From contig NZ_JAAVTX010000001.1 of the NCBI RefSeq assembly GCF_012163145.1, positions 372,001 through 436,000 of the forward strand: a stretch of DNA of 64,000 nucleotides. Reading direction: 5' to 3'. The notes under the pieces are model-generated. The model worked only from the letters and a program-made list of their open reading frames with translations. It made no database searches and was not told where the DNA came from. This stretch comes from Falsiroseomonas frigidaquae (lineage in GTDB: Bacteria > Pseudomonadota > Alphaproteobacteria > Acetobacterales > Acetobacteraceae). Below, in pieces: positions 1-13,388 of this stretch. The stretch's first letter is position 1. Each line of letters begins with the position of its first letter. A program made the position numbers and the translations under genes.

Positions 1-2411
1 AAGTCGTACAACTCGCCCCGGCCGGCGGCGACGGCCTGCGCGCCGTCCCCGGCCACATCCACCGCCGCCCCGGCCCGGGACAGGATGGTCCGCATCACCA
101 GCTGGTTGGTCGGGTTGTCCTCCACCAGCAGGATGCGGACCTGCGGGCCCTCCGGCTCAGGCGCCGGCGGCGGCTCGGCCGGCACCGGTTCGGCGCGGCG
201 CGGCGCCAGCGCCAGCAGCAGCGCGTCGCGCAGCCGCGTCGGCAGGGCCGGCTTCAGCAGCAGCCCATCCAGCACCCCCTGGCCGGATGCCTGGCTACTT
301 CCCTGGGTGCTGCCTTGGGCGGCACGCGGATCGGCGGAGCCGGAGGCACACAGCAGCAGGCGCGGCTGGCCGAAGGCGTCCCATTCCTGGCGGATGCGCC
401 GCGCCAGGGCCAGGCCGTCGCCATCCGGCAATTGCCCGTCCAGGACCGCGGCCTCGAAGGGCCGGCCCTGGCTGGCGGCGGCGCGCAGCGCGGCCAGCGC
501 GGTGCCACCATCGGAGACAGCCGCCGCCTCCGCCCCCATGCCGGCCAGCTGGCGCACCAGGATCTCCCGGTTCAGCGGCAGGTCGTCCACCACCAGGATG
601 CGGCGACCGGCGAGGCCGGTCAGCGGCTGCTGGTCGCCCTCCACCCGGCCGATCTTGACGGTGAAGCGGAACACGCTGCCGCCGCCGTTGCGGACCCCGG
701 CCAGCCGCGGCACCGCCTCGATGCCGCCGCCCATCTCCTCCGCCAGCCGCTTGCAGATGGCGAGCCCCAGGCCGGTGCCGCCGTATTTGCGACGGATCGA
801 GGCATCGGCCTGGGTGAAGCGCTCGAACAGATGCGCGATCTTGTCGCGCTCGAGGCCGATCCCGGTATCGGAGACGGAGGCGCGAAGCCGCCAGTAATCC
901 AGCTCCGCCTCCACCGAGATCGCCACCTGGATCCAGCCGGTCTCGGTGAACTTCACCGCATTGCCGACCAGGTTGAACAGCATCTGCCGGATGCGGCCGG
1001 GGTCGCCCAGCACCCGCGAAGGCAGGTCGGGCGACAGCGCGCAGACCAGCTCCACCCCCTTGGCGGCGGCGCGCGGGGCGAAGAGCTCCACGATCGTGGC
1101 GATCTCGGCCTCGATGTTGAAGGGCACGGCTTCAAGCTGCAGCGCGCCGGCTTCCAGCTTGGAGAAGTCGAGGATGTCGTTCAGCACCATCATCAGGTGC
1201 TCGGCGGAGCCCTGGATGGTTTCCGCGTAGCGGCGCTGCAGCGGATCCAGCCGCGTATCCAGCAGCAGGCCGGTCATGCCGATCACGCCATTCATCGGCG
1301 TGCGGATCTCATGGCTCATCGAGGCCAGGAATTCCTCCTTGGCGCGGGAGGCGGCCACCGCGTGGCGTTCCGATTCGGCCAGCCGCTGGCCCTGCAGCTT
1401 CAGCGCCTGCGCCTGGCGCACCAGCAGCCACAGCGCCACCAGCGTGACCACTGCCGCGGCGGCGACGCCGGCGGCCAGCAGGGCGCCCAGTCGGTGCGCG
1501 CTGTCCAGCGCATCCTCCCGGTTGCGGGCCACCTCCACCACGAAGGCGCCCTGGCGGGTGACGGCGAAGGAGGCGACGACCTCCACCCGGTCCTGGTCGA
1601 GGCCGGACCAGGTGCCGCTTTCCCGCCGCGGCAGGAAGTCGCGGAACATCCAGGAGGAGGAGTTCAGCTCCCCCACCCCATCCGCGCGGCCGTCGGAGCG
1701 GGCCAGCAGCAGGCCCTGGAAGGAATGGATGCGGATGATGACGCCGAAGCTCTCGGCATGCCGGCGGGCCACGCCCACCAGGTAGTCCGGGTTGATGATG
1801 GCGACCACGGTGCCGAGGAATTCGCCCCGCGCGCCGCGCAGCGCCCTGGCATAGGGAATCGCGTAGAGGCCGCCGGCATGGCCGATCGCCCGCCCGGAGG
1901 GGCCGAGGTAGCGCCCCGCCTCCGGCGCGCCGAGCCGCACGGCCTGGCCGCCGAAGCGCAGCAGCCTGAACCATTCGCGGTCCGCCACCGAGGCTTCCCG
2001 CAGCCCGTCGACCGAGCTGGAGACGATGAAGCCCTGCGCATCCGTCACCAGCAGGGCGCGCATCTGCGGCACGTCACGGATGCGGCTGGCCACCTGACGG
2101 GCGACCGCGGCGGGATCCAGCTCCGTCAGCCGGTCGGTGGCGTCCAGCAGCACGAGGTCCACTGTCTGCATGGCGCGGGTGAGCTGGTCCGCCAAGCCGG
2201 CGGCACCACCTTGAGTCAAACGTTCCGCATCCGATAAGGCGTCCTGCTGGCCCCGGTGCATGAGGATGCTGTAGATGCCAAGGAGACATAGGGCCACTAG
2301 CCCGACAGCGGCCGCAAAAAGCAGCCATGGACGCGGCTCGGACGGGCGCGGAGCGCCTAGTCCGAGCGAACGCCGCAAGGCGGAACGGAGTTGGGTGATG
2401 CGAGGGACCAT
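1..2411 (-). CDS. hybrid sensor histidine kinase with Cache-like sensor and two receiver domains (3' end outside window)
   Basis: Inner-membrane hybrid kinase of the BarA/TorS type; at least 803 codons are visible and the C-terminus lies beyond base 1. The order seen is a TM segment (about residues 28-46), a periplasmic Cache-like region with motif [19 protein letters not shown], a second TM, HisKA with [10 protein letters not shown] (phospho-His367), HATPase_c with N-box [11 protein letters not shown] and [10 protein letters not shown], a first REC (VVDD; phospho-Asp658 in [10 protein letters not shown]), and a second REC beginning [11 protein letters not shown] that is cut by the edge. Start at ATG 2411 ([10 protein letters not shown]) keeps a short cytoplasmic N-terminus before TM1. 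This start overlaps the divergent binding-protein gene by 14 bp. The periplasmic sensor and neighbouring binding protein could share a ligand, which is inference. Confidence 0.9.
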   Translation of the reverse strand, partial: MVPRITQLRSALRRSLGLGAPRPSEPRPWLLFAAAVGLVALCLLGIYSILMHRGQQDALSDAERLTQGGAAGLADQLTRAMQTVDLVLLDATDRLTELDPAAVARQVASRIRDVPQMRALLVTDAQGFIVSSSVDGLREASVADREWFRLLRFGGQAVRLGAPEAGRYLGPSGRAIGHAGGLYAIPYARALRGARGEFLGTVVAIINPDYLVGVARRHAESFGVIIRIHSFQGLLLARSDGRADGVGELNSSSWMFRDFLPRRESGTWSGLDQDRVEVVASFAVTRQGAFVVEVARNREDALDSAHRLGALLAAGVAAAAVVTLVALWLLVRQAQALKLQGQRLAESERHAVAASRAKEEFLASMSHEIRTPMNGVIGMTGLLLDTRLDPLQRRYAETIQGSAEHLMMVLNDILDFSKLEAGALQLEAVPFNIEAEIATIVELFAPRAAAKGVELVCALSPDLPSRVLGDPGRIRQMLFNLVGNAVKFTETGWIQVAISVEAELDYWRLRASVSDTGIGLERDKIAHLFERFTQADASIRRKYGGTGLGLAICKRLAEEMGGGIEAVPRLAGVRNGGGSVFRFTVKIGRVEGDQQPLTGLAGRRILVVDDLPLNREILVRQLAGMGAEAAAVSDGGTALAALRAAASQGRPFEAAVLDGQLPDGDGLALARRIRQEWDAFGQPRLLLCASGSADPRAAQGSTQGSSQASGQGVLDGLLLKPALPTRLRDALLLALAPRRAEPVPAEPPPAPEPEGPQVRILLVEDNPTNQLVMRTILSRAGAAVDVAGDGAQAVAAGRGELYD

Positions 2412-3276
2412 CTTTTCGACAGCGCTTATCGTCTTTTTTGTCTTAATTTGCGAGCGCGGAGACGGGGCTCGGGCACAAATTCCATATCCGCGCCCGAATT
2501 TGTTGGACGAAGCACCCGTGATGCGGGTCCAGCTCACTCTCCCTTCCACCCAGACGGGACGCCTCCAGGCCATCCGGACGCGCGGCGAACTGCTGGTCTG
2601 TATCTGGCCGGAATATTTCGCCATCTCCTACCGGAACCCGCGCAACGGGGAGATGGAGGGACTCGACATCGACATGGCGCGGGCGCTGGCGACCCGACTC
2701 GAGGTCGGGCTCGGCTTCCATGAGACGAATTTCGGTGCGTTCATGGACCGGATCGAGGATGGCAGCTGCGACATCGCCATGATGGGGGTGGGCGTGACGC
2801 CGGCGCGCGCCCTGCGAGTCGCCTTCTCCAAGCCCTACATGGCCAGCGCCGTCTATGCGGTGACCACCCGCACCAACACCCGCATCCAGGCCTGGCGGGA
2901 CATCGACCAGCCGGGGACGGTGGTGGCGGTCGCCGCCGGCACGGTGATGGAACCGCTGATGCGCGAGACGCTGCGCAATGCGGAGCTGATGGTGGTGGCG
3001 CCGCCGCGCACCCGGGAAGGCGAGATCCTGTCCGGCCGCGCCGATGTCTTCATGTCGGACTACCCCTACACCCGCCGGATGGTGCTGATGCATGACTGGG
3101 CGCGGGTGATCGACCCGCCCGGCCGCTTCGGCGACACGCTCTATGCCTATGCGCTGCCGCGCAACGACCAGGCGTGGCTGAACGAGGTGAACGCCTTCCT
3201 CGAGCGGACCCGCGTCGATGGCAACCTGACGCGCGCGGCGGAACGGCATGGGCTGACCGCCATCATGCTGCCGTGA
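2398..3276 (+). CDS. periplasmic substrate-binding protein, SBP_bac_3 (amino-acid type) family
   Basis: A 292-residue exported protein of the amino-acid ABC binding-protein fold. The start is ATG 2398, with GGAG at 2387-2390 as ribosome site; the N-terminus [20 protein letters not shown] looks like a signal peptide ending near ARAQ. Family marks seen: [33 protein letters not shown], the [16 protein letters not shown] ligand-hinge region and [10 protein letters not shown]. No permease or ATPase gene adjoins it, so it may be an orphan solute receptor rather than part of a transporter. Its start lies inside the divergent histidine kinase gene, which suggests shared control or a joint sensing role (inference). 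The substrate cannot be read from sequence. Confidence 0.85.
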   Translation: MRGTIFSTALIVFFVLICERGDGARAQIPYPRPNLLDEAPVMRVQLTLPSTQTGRLQAIRTRGELLVCIWPEYFAISYRNPRNGEMEGLDIDMARALATRLEVGLGFHETNFGAFMDRIEDGSCDIAMMGVGVTPARALRVAFSKPYMASAVYAVTTRTNTRIQAWRDIDQPGTVVAVAAGTVMEPLMRETLRNAELMVVAPPRTREGEILSGRADVFMSDYPYTRRMVLMHDWARVIDPPGRFGDTLYAYALPRNDQAWLNEVNAFLERTRVDGNLTRAAERHGLTAIMLP

Positions 3277-3304
3277 CCCGGGGCCTCGCGCCCCTCCACA
3301 TGTC

Positions 3305-3331
3305 AGCCGCCCTTACGCAGGGGCGGCTTTT
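3305..3331 (+). terminator. rho-independent terminator after the binding-protein gene
   Basis: Perfect 8-bp stem AGCCGCCC / GGGCGGCT (3305-3312 with 3321-3328), an 8-nt loop and a short T run. It ends about 20 bp before accA, so accA should have its own promoter or depend on read-through. Confidence 0.75.
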
Positions 3332-3350
3332 GGGCTAACCCGCCTTCGCC

Positions 3351-4307
3351 ATGCGCCAATTCCTGGATTTCGAAAAACCCATCGCCGAACTCGAAGGCAA
3401 GATCGAGGAGCTGCGCCGCACGACGGACGCCGGCGGCATCGACGTGGCCGAGGAGGTCGGCAAGCTGCGCGACAAGGCGCACAAGCTGCTCCAGACCACC
3501 TATGCCAAGCTGACGCCCTGGCAGAAGGCGCAGATCGCCCGCCACCCGGAACGCCCGCACACCAGCGACTACATCGCCGGCCTGATCGAGGACTTTCTTC
3601 CGCTGGCCGGCGACCGGGCCTTCGCCGATGACTCGGCCGTGCTCGGCGGCATGGGGCGGTTCCGCGGCCGGGCGGTGATGGTGATCGGCACGGAACGCGG
3701 GCACGACACCGAAAGCCGCGTGAAGCACAATTTCGGCATGGCGCGGCCGGAGGGCTACCGCAAGGCGCGCCGGCTGATGGAACTCGCCGGGCGCTTCGGC
3801 CTGCCGATCCTGTCCTTCGTCGATACCGCCGGCGCCTTCCCGGGAATCGAGGCGGAGGCGCGCGGCCAGGCGGAAGCCATCGCCCGCGCCATCGAGGCCG
3901 GGCTCGACGCCCCGGTGCCCTTCATCGCCACCATCATCGGCGAGGGCGGATCGGGCGGAGCCATCGCGCTGGCCGCGGCCGACCGCGTCCTGATGCTGGA
4001 GCATTCCATCTATTCCGTGATCTCGCCGGAGGGCTGCGCCAGCATCCTGTGGCGCGACGCCGCCCAGGCGGCGACGGCGGCCGAGGCGCTGCGCCTGACG
4101 GCGGAGGATCTGCGCAAGCTGGCATTGGTGGATGCCGTGGTGGCGGAGCCGCTGGGCGGCGCGCATCGCGATGCCCCGGCGATGCTGGCGGCCGTATCCC
4201 GCCAGGTCTGGGACAGCCTGGAGCCGCTGCTGGCGCTGGATGGCGCCACGCTGCGCGCACGTCGGCGCGAGAAGTTCCTCGAGATGGGCCGCGCGGGGGT
4301 CGTCTGA
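3351..4307 (+). CDS. accA: acetyl-CoA carboxylase carboxyltransferase subunit alpha
   Basis: With AccD it transfers carboxyl from biotin carboxyl carrier protein to acetyl-CoA, giving malonyl-CoA for fatty acid synthesis; cytosolic. The 318 aa match the family length. Recognised by the N-terminal MRQFLDFEKPIAELEGKIEE, then KLTPWQKAQIARHPERPHTSDYI, IGTERGHDT, NFGMARPEGYRKARRLMELA, SFVDTAGAFPGIEAEARGQA and the oxyanion region GEGGSGGAIALAAADRVLMLEHSIYSVISPEGCASILWRD. ATG 3351 gives the canonical N-terminus, though no clear Shine-Dalgarno precedes it. It is followed 30 bp later by an MFS exporter on the same strand. Confidence 0.97.
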   Translation: MRQFLDFEKPIAELEGKIEELRRTTDAGGIDVAEEVGKLRDKAHKLLQTTYAKLTPWQKAQIARHPERPHTSDYIAGLIEDFLPLAGDRAFADDSAVLGGMGRFRGRAVMVIGTERGHDTESRVKHNFGMARPEGYRKARRLMELAGRFGLPILSFVDTAGAFPGIEAEARGQAEAIARAIEAGLDAPVPFIATIIGEGGSGGAIALAAADRVLMLEHSIYSVISPEGCASILWRDAAQAATAAEALRLTAEDLRKLALVDAVVAEPLGGAHRDAPAMLAAVSRQVWDSLEPLLALDGATLRARRREKFLEMGRAGVV

Positions 4308-4337
4308 CCGCCCGGCCGGTGGTTTGATCGCCGGCAG

Positions 4338-5903
4338 ATGACGCCTCCCCCCGACAGCAGTTCCCCGCCGCCCGGCGCCAGCGGCGCCAGCGGCGCCAAG
4401 CCGCCAGACGCCCAGCCGCCCGCCACGACCGTCTCGCCGGCGGAGCTGCGGCGGCTGTTCTTCCGTGTCTTTCCCGCGGTGGCGCTGGCGATGTTCGGCG
4501 CCGCGCTGGACCAGACCATCGTCGCTGCATCGCTGCCCGCCATCGCCCGCAGCCTGGGCGATGTGGAGCGGATCTCCTGGGTGGTGGTGCTGTACCTGGT
4601 GGCCAACACCGTCGCCGCGCCGGTCTATGGGCGACTCGGCGATGCCTTCGGGCGGCAGCGCATGCTGCTGGTGGCGCTCGCCGTCTATGCCACCGGCGCC
4701 ACCCTGTGTGCCTTCGCCGGATCGCTTTCCACCCTGGCGGCCGCCCGCGTGGTGCAGGGCTTCGGCGGTGGCGGGCTGATCAGCCTGTCCGTCGCCCTGA
4801 TCGCGGAGGTGGTGCCGGCGCGCGAACGCGGGCGCTTCCAGGCCTACATAGCTGCCGTCTTCACCACCGCCAGCGCGCTCGGGCCGGTGCTGGGCGGGGT
4901 GATGGCGGAGTATTTCGGCTGGCGCAGCATCTTCATGCTGCAACTGCCACTCTCCTGCCTGGCGGCGTGGCTCGCGGTGACCCGGCTGGGCAATTCGGCG
5001 CGCGGATCCTCGAAGGGCTTCAGCTTCGACTGGTGGGGGCTGGTGCTGTTCGCCGTCTTCGTCGGCCCGGCCCTACTGGCGCTGGACCAGGCAAGGCGGC
5101 TTGCGGCCGGGCCGCTGGCGGTGGCCGCGGTGCTGGCCATGGTGGCGGGCCTGGCGCTGTGGCTGCTGCTGCGGCAGGAACGCCGGGCGCCGCACCCGCT
5201 GCTGCCGCTGAACCTGCTGGGCAACGCCACGGTCTGGCGCGCCAACCTCATGTCCTCCTGCGTCGCCGGCGCCTTCGTCGGCACCATCGCCTTCCTGCCG
5301 ATCTATTTCGTCGCGGTGCGCGGCCTGTCCGCGGCCTCCGCGGGGCTGGCGCTGCTGCCGCTATCGGCCTGCGCCGGCTTCGGGGCCATCACCTCCGGCA
5401 CGCTGCTGGCGCGCACCGGGCATCTGATGCGCTGGCCGGGCATCGGGCTGAGCATGTCGGGCACGCTGCTGGTGGTGGTGACGCTGGGGCTCGGGCAGTT
5501 GCCGCTGGTCGCCATGGCGGGGCTGCTCGGCCTTGTCTCGATGGGCTTCGGCATGTCCTTCCCCATGGTGCAGGTGGCGGTTCAGGTGGCGGCCGGGCCG
5601 AAGCTGCTGGGGTCTGCGACCGCCTCCGTGCAGTTCACCCGCTCGCTCGGCGCGGCGACCGGCACGGCGCTGCTGGGGGCGGTGCTGTTCGGCGCGCTGA
5701 CGCTGCAGGGCGAGGAGGCGACGCGGCTGTTCGTGGCGCTGGTGAACCAGGGGCCGGCGGCGCTGGCCACACTGGATCCGCTGGCGGAAGCGGTGTTCCG
5801 GGGGCAGATGACCACGGCCTTCCGGGCCAGCTTCGCGACGGCCGCCGCGCTGGTCCTGTTCGGCGCCTGGATGTCCACGCGGGTGCCGCTGCGGCGGGTG
5901 TGA
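4338..5903 (+). CDS. MFS drug-type exporter, DHA2 (EmrB/QacA) family
   Basis: A 521-residue inner-membrane proton antiporter with about 14 predicted hydrophobic segments, as expected for DHA2. Seen: LDQTIVAASLPAIAR in TM1, loop motif A GRLGDAFGRQRM, RVVQGFGGGGLISLSVALIAE, and antiporter motif C (GPVLGGVMAEYFGWRSIF). The first 45 residues are a Pro/Ser/Ala-rich cytoplasmic tail, so a later start is possible although no better start codon is evident. Likely exports toxic or antibiotic compounds; the substrate is unknown. It ends 6 bp from the convergent PAS histidine kinase. Confidence 0.9.
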   Translation: MTPPPDSSSPPPGASGASGAKPPDAQPPATTVSPAELRRLFFRVFPAVALAMFGAALDQTIVAASLPAIARSLGDVERISWVVVLYLVANTVAAPVYGRLGDAFGRQRMLLVALAVYATGATLCAFAGSLSTLAAARVVQGFGGGGLISLSVALIAEVVPARERGRFQAYIAAVFTTASALGPVLGGVMAEYFGWRSIFMLQLPLSCLAAWLAVTRLGNSARGSSKGFSFDWWGLVLFAVFVGPALLALDQARRLAAGPLAVAAVLAMVAGLALWLLLRQERRAPHPLLPLNLLGNATVWRANLMSSCVAGAFVGTIAFLPIYFVAVRGLSAASAGLALLPLSACAGFGAITSGTLLARTGHLMRWPGIGLSMSGTLLVVVTLGLGQLPLVAMAGLLGLVSMGFGMSFPMVQVAVQVAAGPKLLGSATASVQFTRSLGAATGTALLGAVLFGALTLQGEEATRLFVALVNQGPAALATLDPLAEAVFRGQMTTAFRASFATAAALVLFGAWMSTRVPLRRV

Positions 5904-5909
5904 CCGCCT

Positions 5910-8012
5910 TCACCGGCCGGATGGTTCTCCCAGAACGCGCCGCAACACGCGCCCCACCTCCTCCGCCGAGTAGGGCTTGTGGACCAGGGGGAAGCCGTGA
6001 TCGTTCTCCTGGACCAGGACATGGCTGTAGCCGGAGGTCAGCACCACCGGCAGGTCGGGAAGCTGGCTACGCAGGAGGCGGGCAAGCTCCACGCCTCCCA
6101 GACCCGGCATGACGACGTCCGAGAAAACGGCCTGGAAGCCATCTCCATCCTGGCCGAGACGTTCCAGAGCCTCCTCGGCCGAGGTCACCCAGATGGCCTT
6201 GTAGCCAAGGTCCTCCAGGATCTGCGTGCAGAACCCGCCGACTTCCAGATTGTCCTCCACCACAAGCACGGATTCGCCGAAGCCGGTCGGCGCGATGCTC
6301 GAGGCGTCCTGACGCTCGGCAAGTTGCGCGGGATTGACCTTCGGCAGGTAGAGGGTGAAGGTCGAACCTTTCCCGACCTCGCTCTGGACTTCCACGTCAC
6401 CGCCGGACTGCTTGGTGAAGCCGATCACCTGGGACAGGCCGAGACCCGTGCCCTTGCCCACGTCCTTGGTGGTGAAGAACGGTTCGAAGATGTGGTCGAT
6501 CACCTGGGGCGGGATGCCCGCACCGGTATCGATGACGGACACCGCGGCAAACCGCCTGGATGACCCCGCATGGCCCCGGATGGGTGGCAGGGATGCGCCG
6601 CAATGAAGACGCAGGATCACGCGCCCCTCGCCGTTCATTGCGTCGCGGGCGTTGACCACCAGGTTGACGAGTGCCGTCTCGAACTGGCTCAGATCAGCGC
6701 GCACGAAGCATGGCTGCTCAGGCAGTTCCAGCTCCACATGGATCCGCGAACCGGTGACGGTCCTGAGCATGTCCACGGTGCCCTGGAGCGTTGTACCGAC
6801 GTCGAAGACCTCCGGCGTGAGTGTCTGGCGCCGCGCGAAGGCGAGGAGCTGGCCGGTGATCCTGGAGGCGCGCTCCACGGTATCCGAAACCGCCTCGAGG
6901 TAACGGGCGCGCCGGTCCTCGGGCAGGCCAGGCCGGCGCAGGAAATCGACCGAGGACCGGATGATGGTGAGCATGTTGTTGAAGTCATGGGCCACGCCGC
7001 CCGTGAGCTGGCCCACCGCCTCCATCTTCTGGCTCTGCCGCAATGCCTCCTCGGCGGTCATGAGTTCGCGCGTGCGCGCGGCGACCTGTTCCTCCAGCGT
7101 CTCATTCAGCCGCTGCAGGGCGGCTTCGGCGTCGCGTCGTGCCGTGACGTCGCTGGCCGTGCCGAACCACTCGATGATGTCGCCCTGCTCGTCGAGCAGC
7201 GGCACGGCCCGCGACACTGTCCAGCCCACGCTGCCATCGGCGCGATAGACCCTGTGTTCCAGCTGGAAGAGGCCCTTCGTCCGGATCGCCGCTTCTATGG
7301 CGGCCCGTACGCGCGGTTGCTCATCCGCGGGGATGTACTGGGCGAGCCACTCCGGGTTGGTCGAGATGGAATCGGCCAGGAAGGAGCCCCCGGTCAGCTG
7401 GCGCATCTCCTTCCAGTCTGCGGTCATCGAGTACAGAACTTCGGAGGAGGCGCTGACCACCGCACGCAGCCGCGCCTCGCTCTCGCGCAGCGTGGTGTTC
7501 TGCTCGGCGAGGGACGCATTGGCCTGAAGCAGGTCGCGCTCGGCGATGACCTGGCGTGTCGTCTCCGTGACGACCAGGAAGATGCCGGCGATCCGGCCAT
7601 GATCGTCCCAGAGCGGGCTGTGACAATGGGTGAAGTAGGCCTCTCTCGGCGCCCCATCCCGGTCGGGGGTGTAGCGGGCATTCTCGACGGAGAAGGACCG
7701 GCCGGAGAGCACCTGGTCGAAGATGGGTACCAGCTGGTCCCACATCTCGGACCACCATTCCCGGGCCGGGCGGCCGAGATTGCCGGGGTGCTTGCGACCC
7801 AGGCTGGGCGCGTAGGCGTCGTTGTAGAAGGTGATCAGCTCCGGCCCCCAATGGACCATCATCGGAAACGCCGAGCTGAGCACGATCCGAACCGCTGTCT
7901 GCAAGGAAAGCGGCCAATTGCGTACCGGACCCAGCGGGTTGCTGGCCCAGTCGATGGCCCTCAGGTGCCTGCCAGCCTCGCCACCTTCCGCGAGGCAAGT
8001 CTCATCGAGCAT
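5910..8012 (-). CDS. soluble PAS-domain hybrid histidine kinase/response regulator
   Basis: A 700-residue cytosolic two-component protein with no TM segment or signal peptide. An N-terminal PAS-like domain ([19 protein letters not shown]..., about 20-160) is of the type common in alphaproteobacterial PAS kinases. A second PAS follows (about 175-300), then a short coiled coil ([20 protein letters not shown]), HisKA with [20 protein letters not shown] carrying the phospho-His, HATPase_c ([55 protein letters not shown]) and a C-terminal REC ([13 protein letters not shown], phospho-Asp in [11 protein letters not shown]). The AHDFNN H-box is shared with the kinase at 35.5-38.5 kb, so the two are paralogues. 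The stimulus is unknown. Confidence 0.92.
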   Translation of the reverse strand: MLDETCLAEGGEAGRHLRAIDWASNPLGPVRNWPLSLQTAVRIVLSSAFPMMVHWGPELITFYNDAYAPSLGRKHPGNLGRPAREWWSEMWDQLVPIFDQVLSGRSFSVENARYTPDRDGAPREAYFTHCHSPLWDDHGRIAGIFLVVTETTRQVIAERDLLQANASLAEQNTTLRESEARLRAVVSASSEVLYSMTADWKEMRQLTGGSFLADSISTNPEWLAQYIPADEQPRVRAAIEAAIRTKGLFQLEHRVYRADGSVGWTVSRAVPLLDEQGDIIEWFGTASDVTARRDAEAALQRLNETLEEQVAARTRELMTAEEALRQSQKMEAVGQLTGGVAHDFNNMLTIIRSSVDFLRRPGLPEDRRARYLEAVSDTVERASRITGQLLAFARRQTLTPEVFDVGTTLQGTVDMLRTVTGSRIHVELELPEQPCFVRADLSQFETALVNLVVNARDAMNGEGRVILRLHCGASLPPIRGHAGSSRRFAAVSVIDTGAGIPPQVIDHIFEPFFTTKDVGKGTGLGLSQVIGFTKQSGGDVEVQSEVGKGSTFTLYLPKVNPAQLAERQDASSIAPTGFGESVLVVEDNLEVGGFCTQILEDLGYKAIWVTSAEEALERLGQDGDGFQAVFSDVVMPGLGGVELARLLRSQLPDLPVVLTSGYSHVLVQENDHGFPLVHKPYSAEEVGRVLRRVLGEPSGR

Positions 8013-8058
8013 CGATGCCTAGCCTTGCAATGAGCGAACTGACAGGGAGAAACCCGAT

Positions 8059-8096
8059 GGGTTGGCAGAGGAGGGCGCAGCCCTCTCTGCCAACCC
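8059..8096 (-). terminator. long hairpin between secA and the PAS kinase, probable terminator
   Basis: Near-perfect dyad: the right arm 8080-8096 is the complement of 8059-8076 with one bulged G, giving a 17-bp stem and a 3-nt loop. In the secA direction it is followed by a moderately T-rich stretch (ATCGGGTTTCTCC), so it probably ends secA transcription. Confidence 0.5.
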
Positions 8097-8233
8097 GCAC
8101 ACAGATGCGTAGTTCCTGCCTGCCGCCTGACTTTCGGCAGCTCACATTCGTCGCCTACGGGCTTCCTGGCCGCTGCGTGCCCACTTTGCTCGGCGCGCAG
8201 TGCTTTTGAAAACGCCGGGATGCCCGAGCCGCG

Positions 8234-10981
<2,748 letters not shown>

Positions 10982-11214
10982 CTGCGAAAGCTGTCTCCGA
11001 CCCGCACTGAGAAGACCAGCAGCGTCACGGGGATCGCGCCCGGGCGTCGGGGGCGCAAGGCCCAATTCGGGCTGGGGCGCGAGGCCGGAGAGATAGGCGC
11101 CCGGCCCTGCCGCGTCAACGAGAGCGGCCGGATTGCCCGCCGCGCCTGCTCCACCGCCTTGTGGCGCCCCCCTTCATCGGCCATCTTCGCGCGCCAATGA
11201 CGAGAATCCCCCCG

Positions 11215-12135
11215 ATGCGCCGCCCGGCCTCGCTGCTTGCAACCCTGCTGATTTCCACGGCGCTGGCCGGCTCGGCGCTGGCCCAGGCGCCCGCCGCGCC
11301 CGCGTCTCCCGCGGTTTCCGACCCGGTGCTGGCCCGCGTCGACGGTGCCGAGATCCGCATGTCGGAGCTGCAATCCGAGGCGCAGCGCCTGCCGGAGGAA
11401 TTGCGCGCCATGCCGGCGCCCATGCTGATGCCGCTGCTGCTGGACCAGCTCATCACCCAGAAGGCGATCACCGCCGCGGCCCGCGCCCAGGGCCTGGCGA
11501 ACGACCCGGAGGTGCAGGCCCGCCTGCGCCGGGCGGAGGATGAGGCGCTGCAGCAGGCCCTGATCACCCGCGCCGTGGCGCCGCGGATGACGGAGGAGGC
11601 GCTGCGCGCCCGCTACCAGACCGAGATCGCCGGCCGCCCGCCGGAGGAGGAGGTGCGCGCCCGCCACATCCTGGTGCCCACTGAGGCGGAGGCGCGCACC
11701 GCGCTGGCCGAGGCGCGCCGCCCGGATGCCGATTTCGCCGAGGTCGCCCGCCGCCGCTCCACCGGCCCGGGGTCCCGCGAAGGCGGCGACCTGGGCTTCT
11801 TCAAGCGCGCCGACATGATCCCGGAATTCGCCACCGCCGCCTTCGCCATGCAGCCCGGCCAGATCTCGGAAGCTCCGGTGCGGACCCAGTTCGGCTGGCA
11901 TGTCATCAAGGTCGAGGAACGCCGCGCCGCGCCGCCGCCGCCCTTCGAGGAAGCCCGCGAGGCCCTGCGCCAGCGCGCCTTCGAGGAAGCGGTGACCGCC
12001 GAGGTGGAGCGTATCCGTGGTGCCGCCAGCATCGAGCGCTTCGCCATGGACGGCAGCCCCCTGCCCGCCCCGGCCGCACCGTCCCTGCTGGATGGCGCCG
12101 CACCGCCCGCCGCCCCCGCTCAACCCCGCCGCTGA
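11215..12135 (+). CDS. periplasmic parvulin-type peptidyl-prolyl cis-trans isomerase
   Basis: Exported SurA/PpiC-like foldase of about 306 aa. The Sec signal MRRPASLLATLLISTALAGS ends near ALAQ. A SurA-N-like helical segment (DPVLARVDGAEIRMSELQSE... QKAITAAARAQGL) is followed by a parvulin core: EVRARHILVPTEAEA, DFAEVARRRSTGPGSREGGD, LGFFKRADMIPEFATAAF, and FGWHVIKVEERR. The C-terminus is Ala/Pro-rich. ATG 11215 starts right at the signal peptide; ATG 11197, six codons earlier, is an equal alternative. It ends 14 bp before argJ, so the two may be cotranscribed. Confidence 0.88.
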   Translation: MRRPASLLATLLISTALAGSALAQAPAAPASPAVSDPVLARVDGAEIRMSELQSEAQRLPEELRAMPAPMLMPLLLDQLITQKAITAAARAQGLANDPEVQARLRRAEDEALQQALITRAVAPRMTEEALRARYQTEIAGRPPEEEVRARHILVPTEAEARTALAEARRPDADFAEVARRRSTGPGSREGGDLGFFKRADMIPEFATAAFAMQPGQISEAPVRTQFGWHVIKVEERRAAPPPPFEEAREALRQRAFEEAVTAEVERIRGAASIERFAMDGSPLPAPAAPSLLDGAAPPAAPAQPRR

Positions 12136-12149
12136 AAAGACCACCGACC

Positions 12150-13388
12150 ATGGCTGGCAAGGATCTTCCCGTCTCCCCGCTCGCTCTGCCGCTGCCGGAG
12201 ATGCCCCCGGTGGCCGGGGTGCGCCTCGGCTCCGGTCGCGCCGAAATCCGCTACAAGGCGCGCGAGGATGTGACGATGATGGTCTTCCCCGCGGGGACCA
12301 GCGTGGCCGGCGTCTTCACCAAGAACAAATGCCCCGGCGCGCCGATCGACTGGTGCCGGGCCGCGCTGAAGGGCGGCAAGGCCCGCGCCCTGGTGGTCAC
12401 CGCCGGCAATTCCAACGTCTTCACGGGCAAGGCCGGCCGTCAGACCTGCAGCGACACCGCGAAGGCGATGGCGGAACTGGCCGGCTGCAAGCCGAACGAG
12501 GTCTTTCTGGCCTCCACCGGCGTCATTGGCGAAAAACTGCCGACCGAGAAGCTGGTCGCCGCCCTGCCGCCGCTGTTCGGCAAGCTGGACGACAATGGCT
12601 GGGCCGGCGCCGCCAGCGCCATCATGACCACCGACACCTTCCCGAAGGGCGCCACCCGCACGGCGCAGATCGGCGACACCACGGTGACGGTCAGCGGCAT
12701 CGCCAAGGGCAGCGGCATGATCGCCCCCGACATGGCGACCATGCTGTGCTTCCTGGCAACCGACGCCAAGGTGCCGGCCGCCGCCCTGCAGGCGATCCTC
12801 GCCAAGGGCAGCCAGAAATCCTTCAACTGCGTGACGGTGGATAGCGACACCTCCACCAGCGACACCGTGCTGCTGTTTGCCACCGGAAGCGCGAAGCACA
12901 AGCGCGTGCCGGCCGAGGGCGGGCCGGTGCTGAAGGATTTCACCCGCGCGGTGCATGAGGTTCTGATGGACCTGGCGCTGATGGTGGCCCGCGACGGCGA
13001 GGGCGCCCAGAAGCTGATCCGCATCGACGTGACCGGCGCCGTGTCCAACAAATCCGCGCACCGCATCGCGATGTGCATCGCCAATTCACCGCTGGTGAAG
13101 ACCGCGATCGCCGGCGAGGACGCCAATTGGGGCCGCATCGTCATGGCCGTGGGCAAGGCCGGCGAACCCGCCGACCGCGACCTGCTCTCGGTCGGCATCG
13201 GCGGCACCTGGATGGCGCGCGAAGGTGGCGTGGTGCCGGGCTATGACGAGACGCCCGTCATCGCCCATATGAAGGGGCGCGAGGTGGAAATCGCGGTGGA
13301 TTTGGCGCTCGGACGCGGCAAGGCGACCGCTTGGACCTGCGACCTGACGCATGGCTATATCGACATCAACGGTGCGTATCGTTCCTGA
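12150..13388 (+). CDS. argJ: bifunctional ornithine acetyltransferase / N-acetylglutamate synthase
   Basis: ArgJ moves acetyl from N-acetylornithine to glutamate (and can acetylate glutamate from acetyl-CoA), making arginine synthesis cyclic. 412 aa, typical length. Seen: [33 protein letters not shown], and the autoprocessing site [15 protein letters not shown], where cleavage before the Thr of ATML yields alpha and beta chains with that Thr as nucleophile; later [20 protein letters not shown] and the conserved tail [12 protein letters not shown]. argD and argF lie 13-15 kb away, so the arginine pathway is split here. Confidence 0.97.
   Translation: MAGKDLPVSPLALPLPEMPPVAGVRLGSGRAEIRYKAREDVTMMVFPAGTSVAGVFTKNKCPGAPIDWCRAALKGGKARALVVTAGNSNVFTGKAGRQTCSDTAKAMAELAGCKPNEVFLASTGVIGEKLPTEKLVAALPPLFGKLDDNGWAGAASAIMTTDTFPKGATRTAQIGDTTVTVSGIAKGSGMIAPDMATMLCFLATDAKVPAAALQAILAKGSQKSFNCVTVDSDTSTSDTVLLFATGSAKHKRVPAEGGPVLKDFTRAVHEVLMDLALMVARDGEGAQKLIRIDVTGAVSNKSAHRIAMCIANSPLVKTAIAGEDANWGRIVMAVGKAGEPADRDLLSVGIGGTWMAREGGVVPGYDETPVIAHMKGREVEIAVDLALGRGKATAWTCDLTHGYIDINGAYRS

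Noticed and set aside
315-2237. A 640-codon plus-strand frame over the first kinase
   Set aside because: The minus strand encodes an unbroken histidine kinase with all boxes; the plus frame has only low-complexity sequence.
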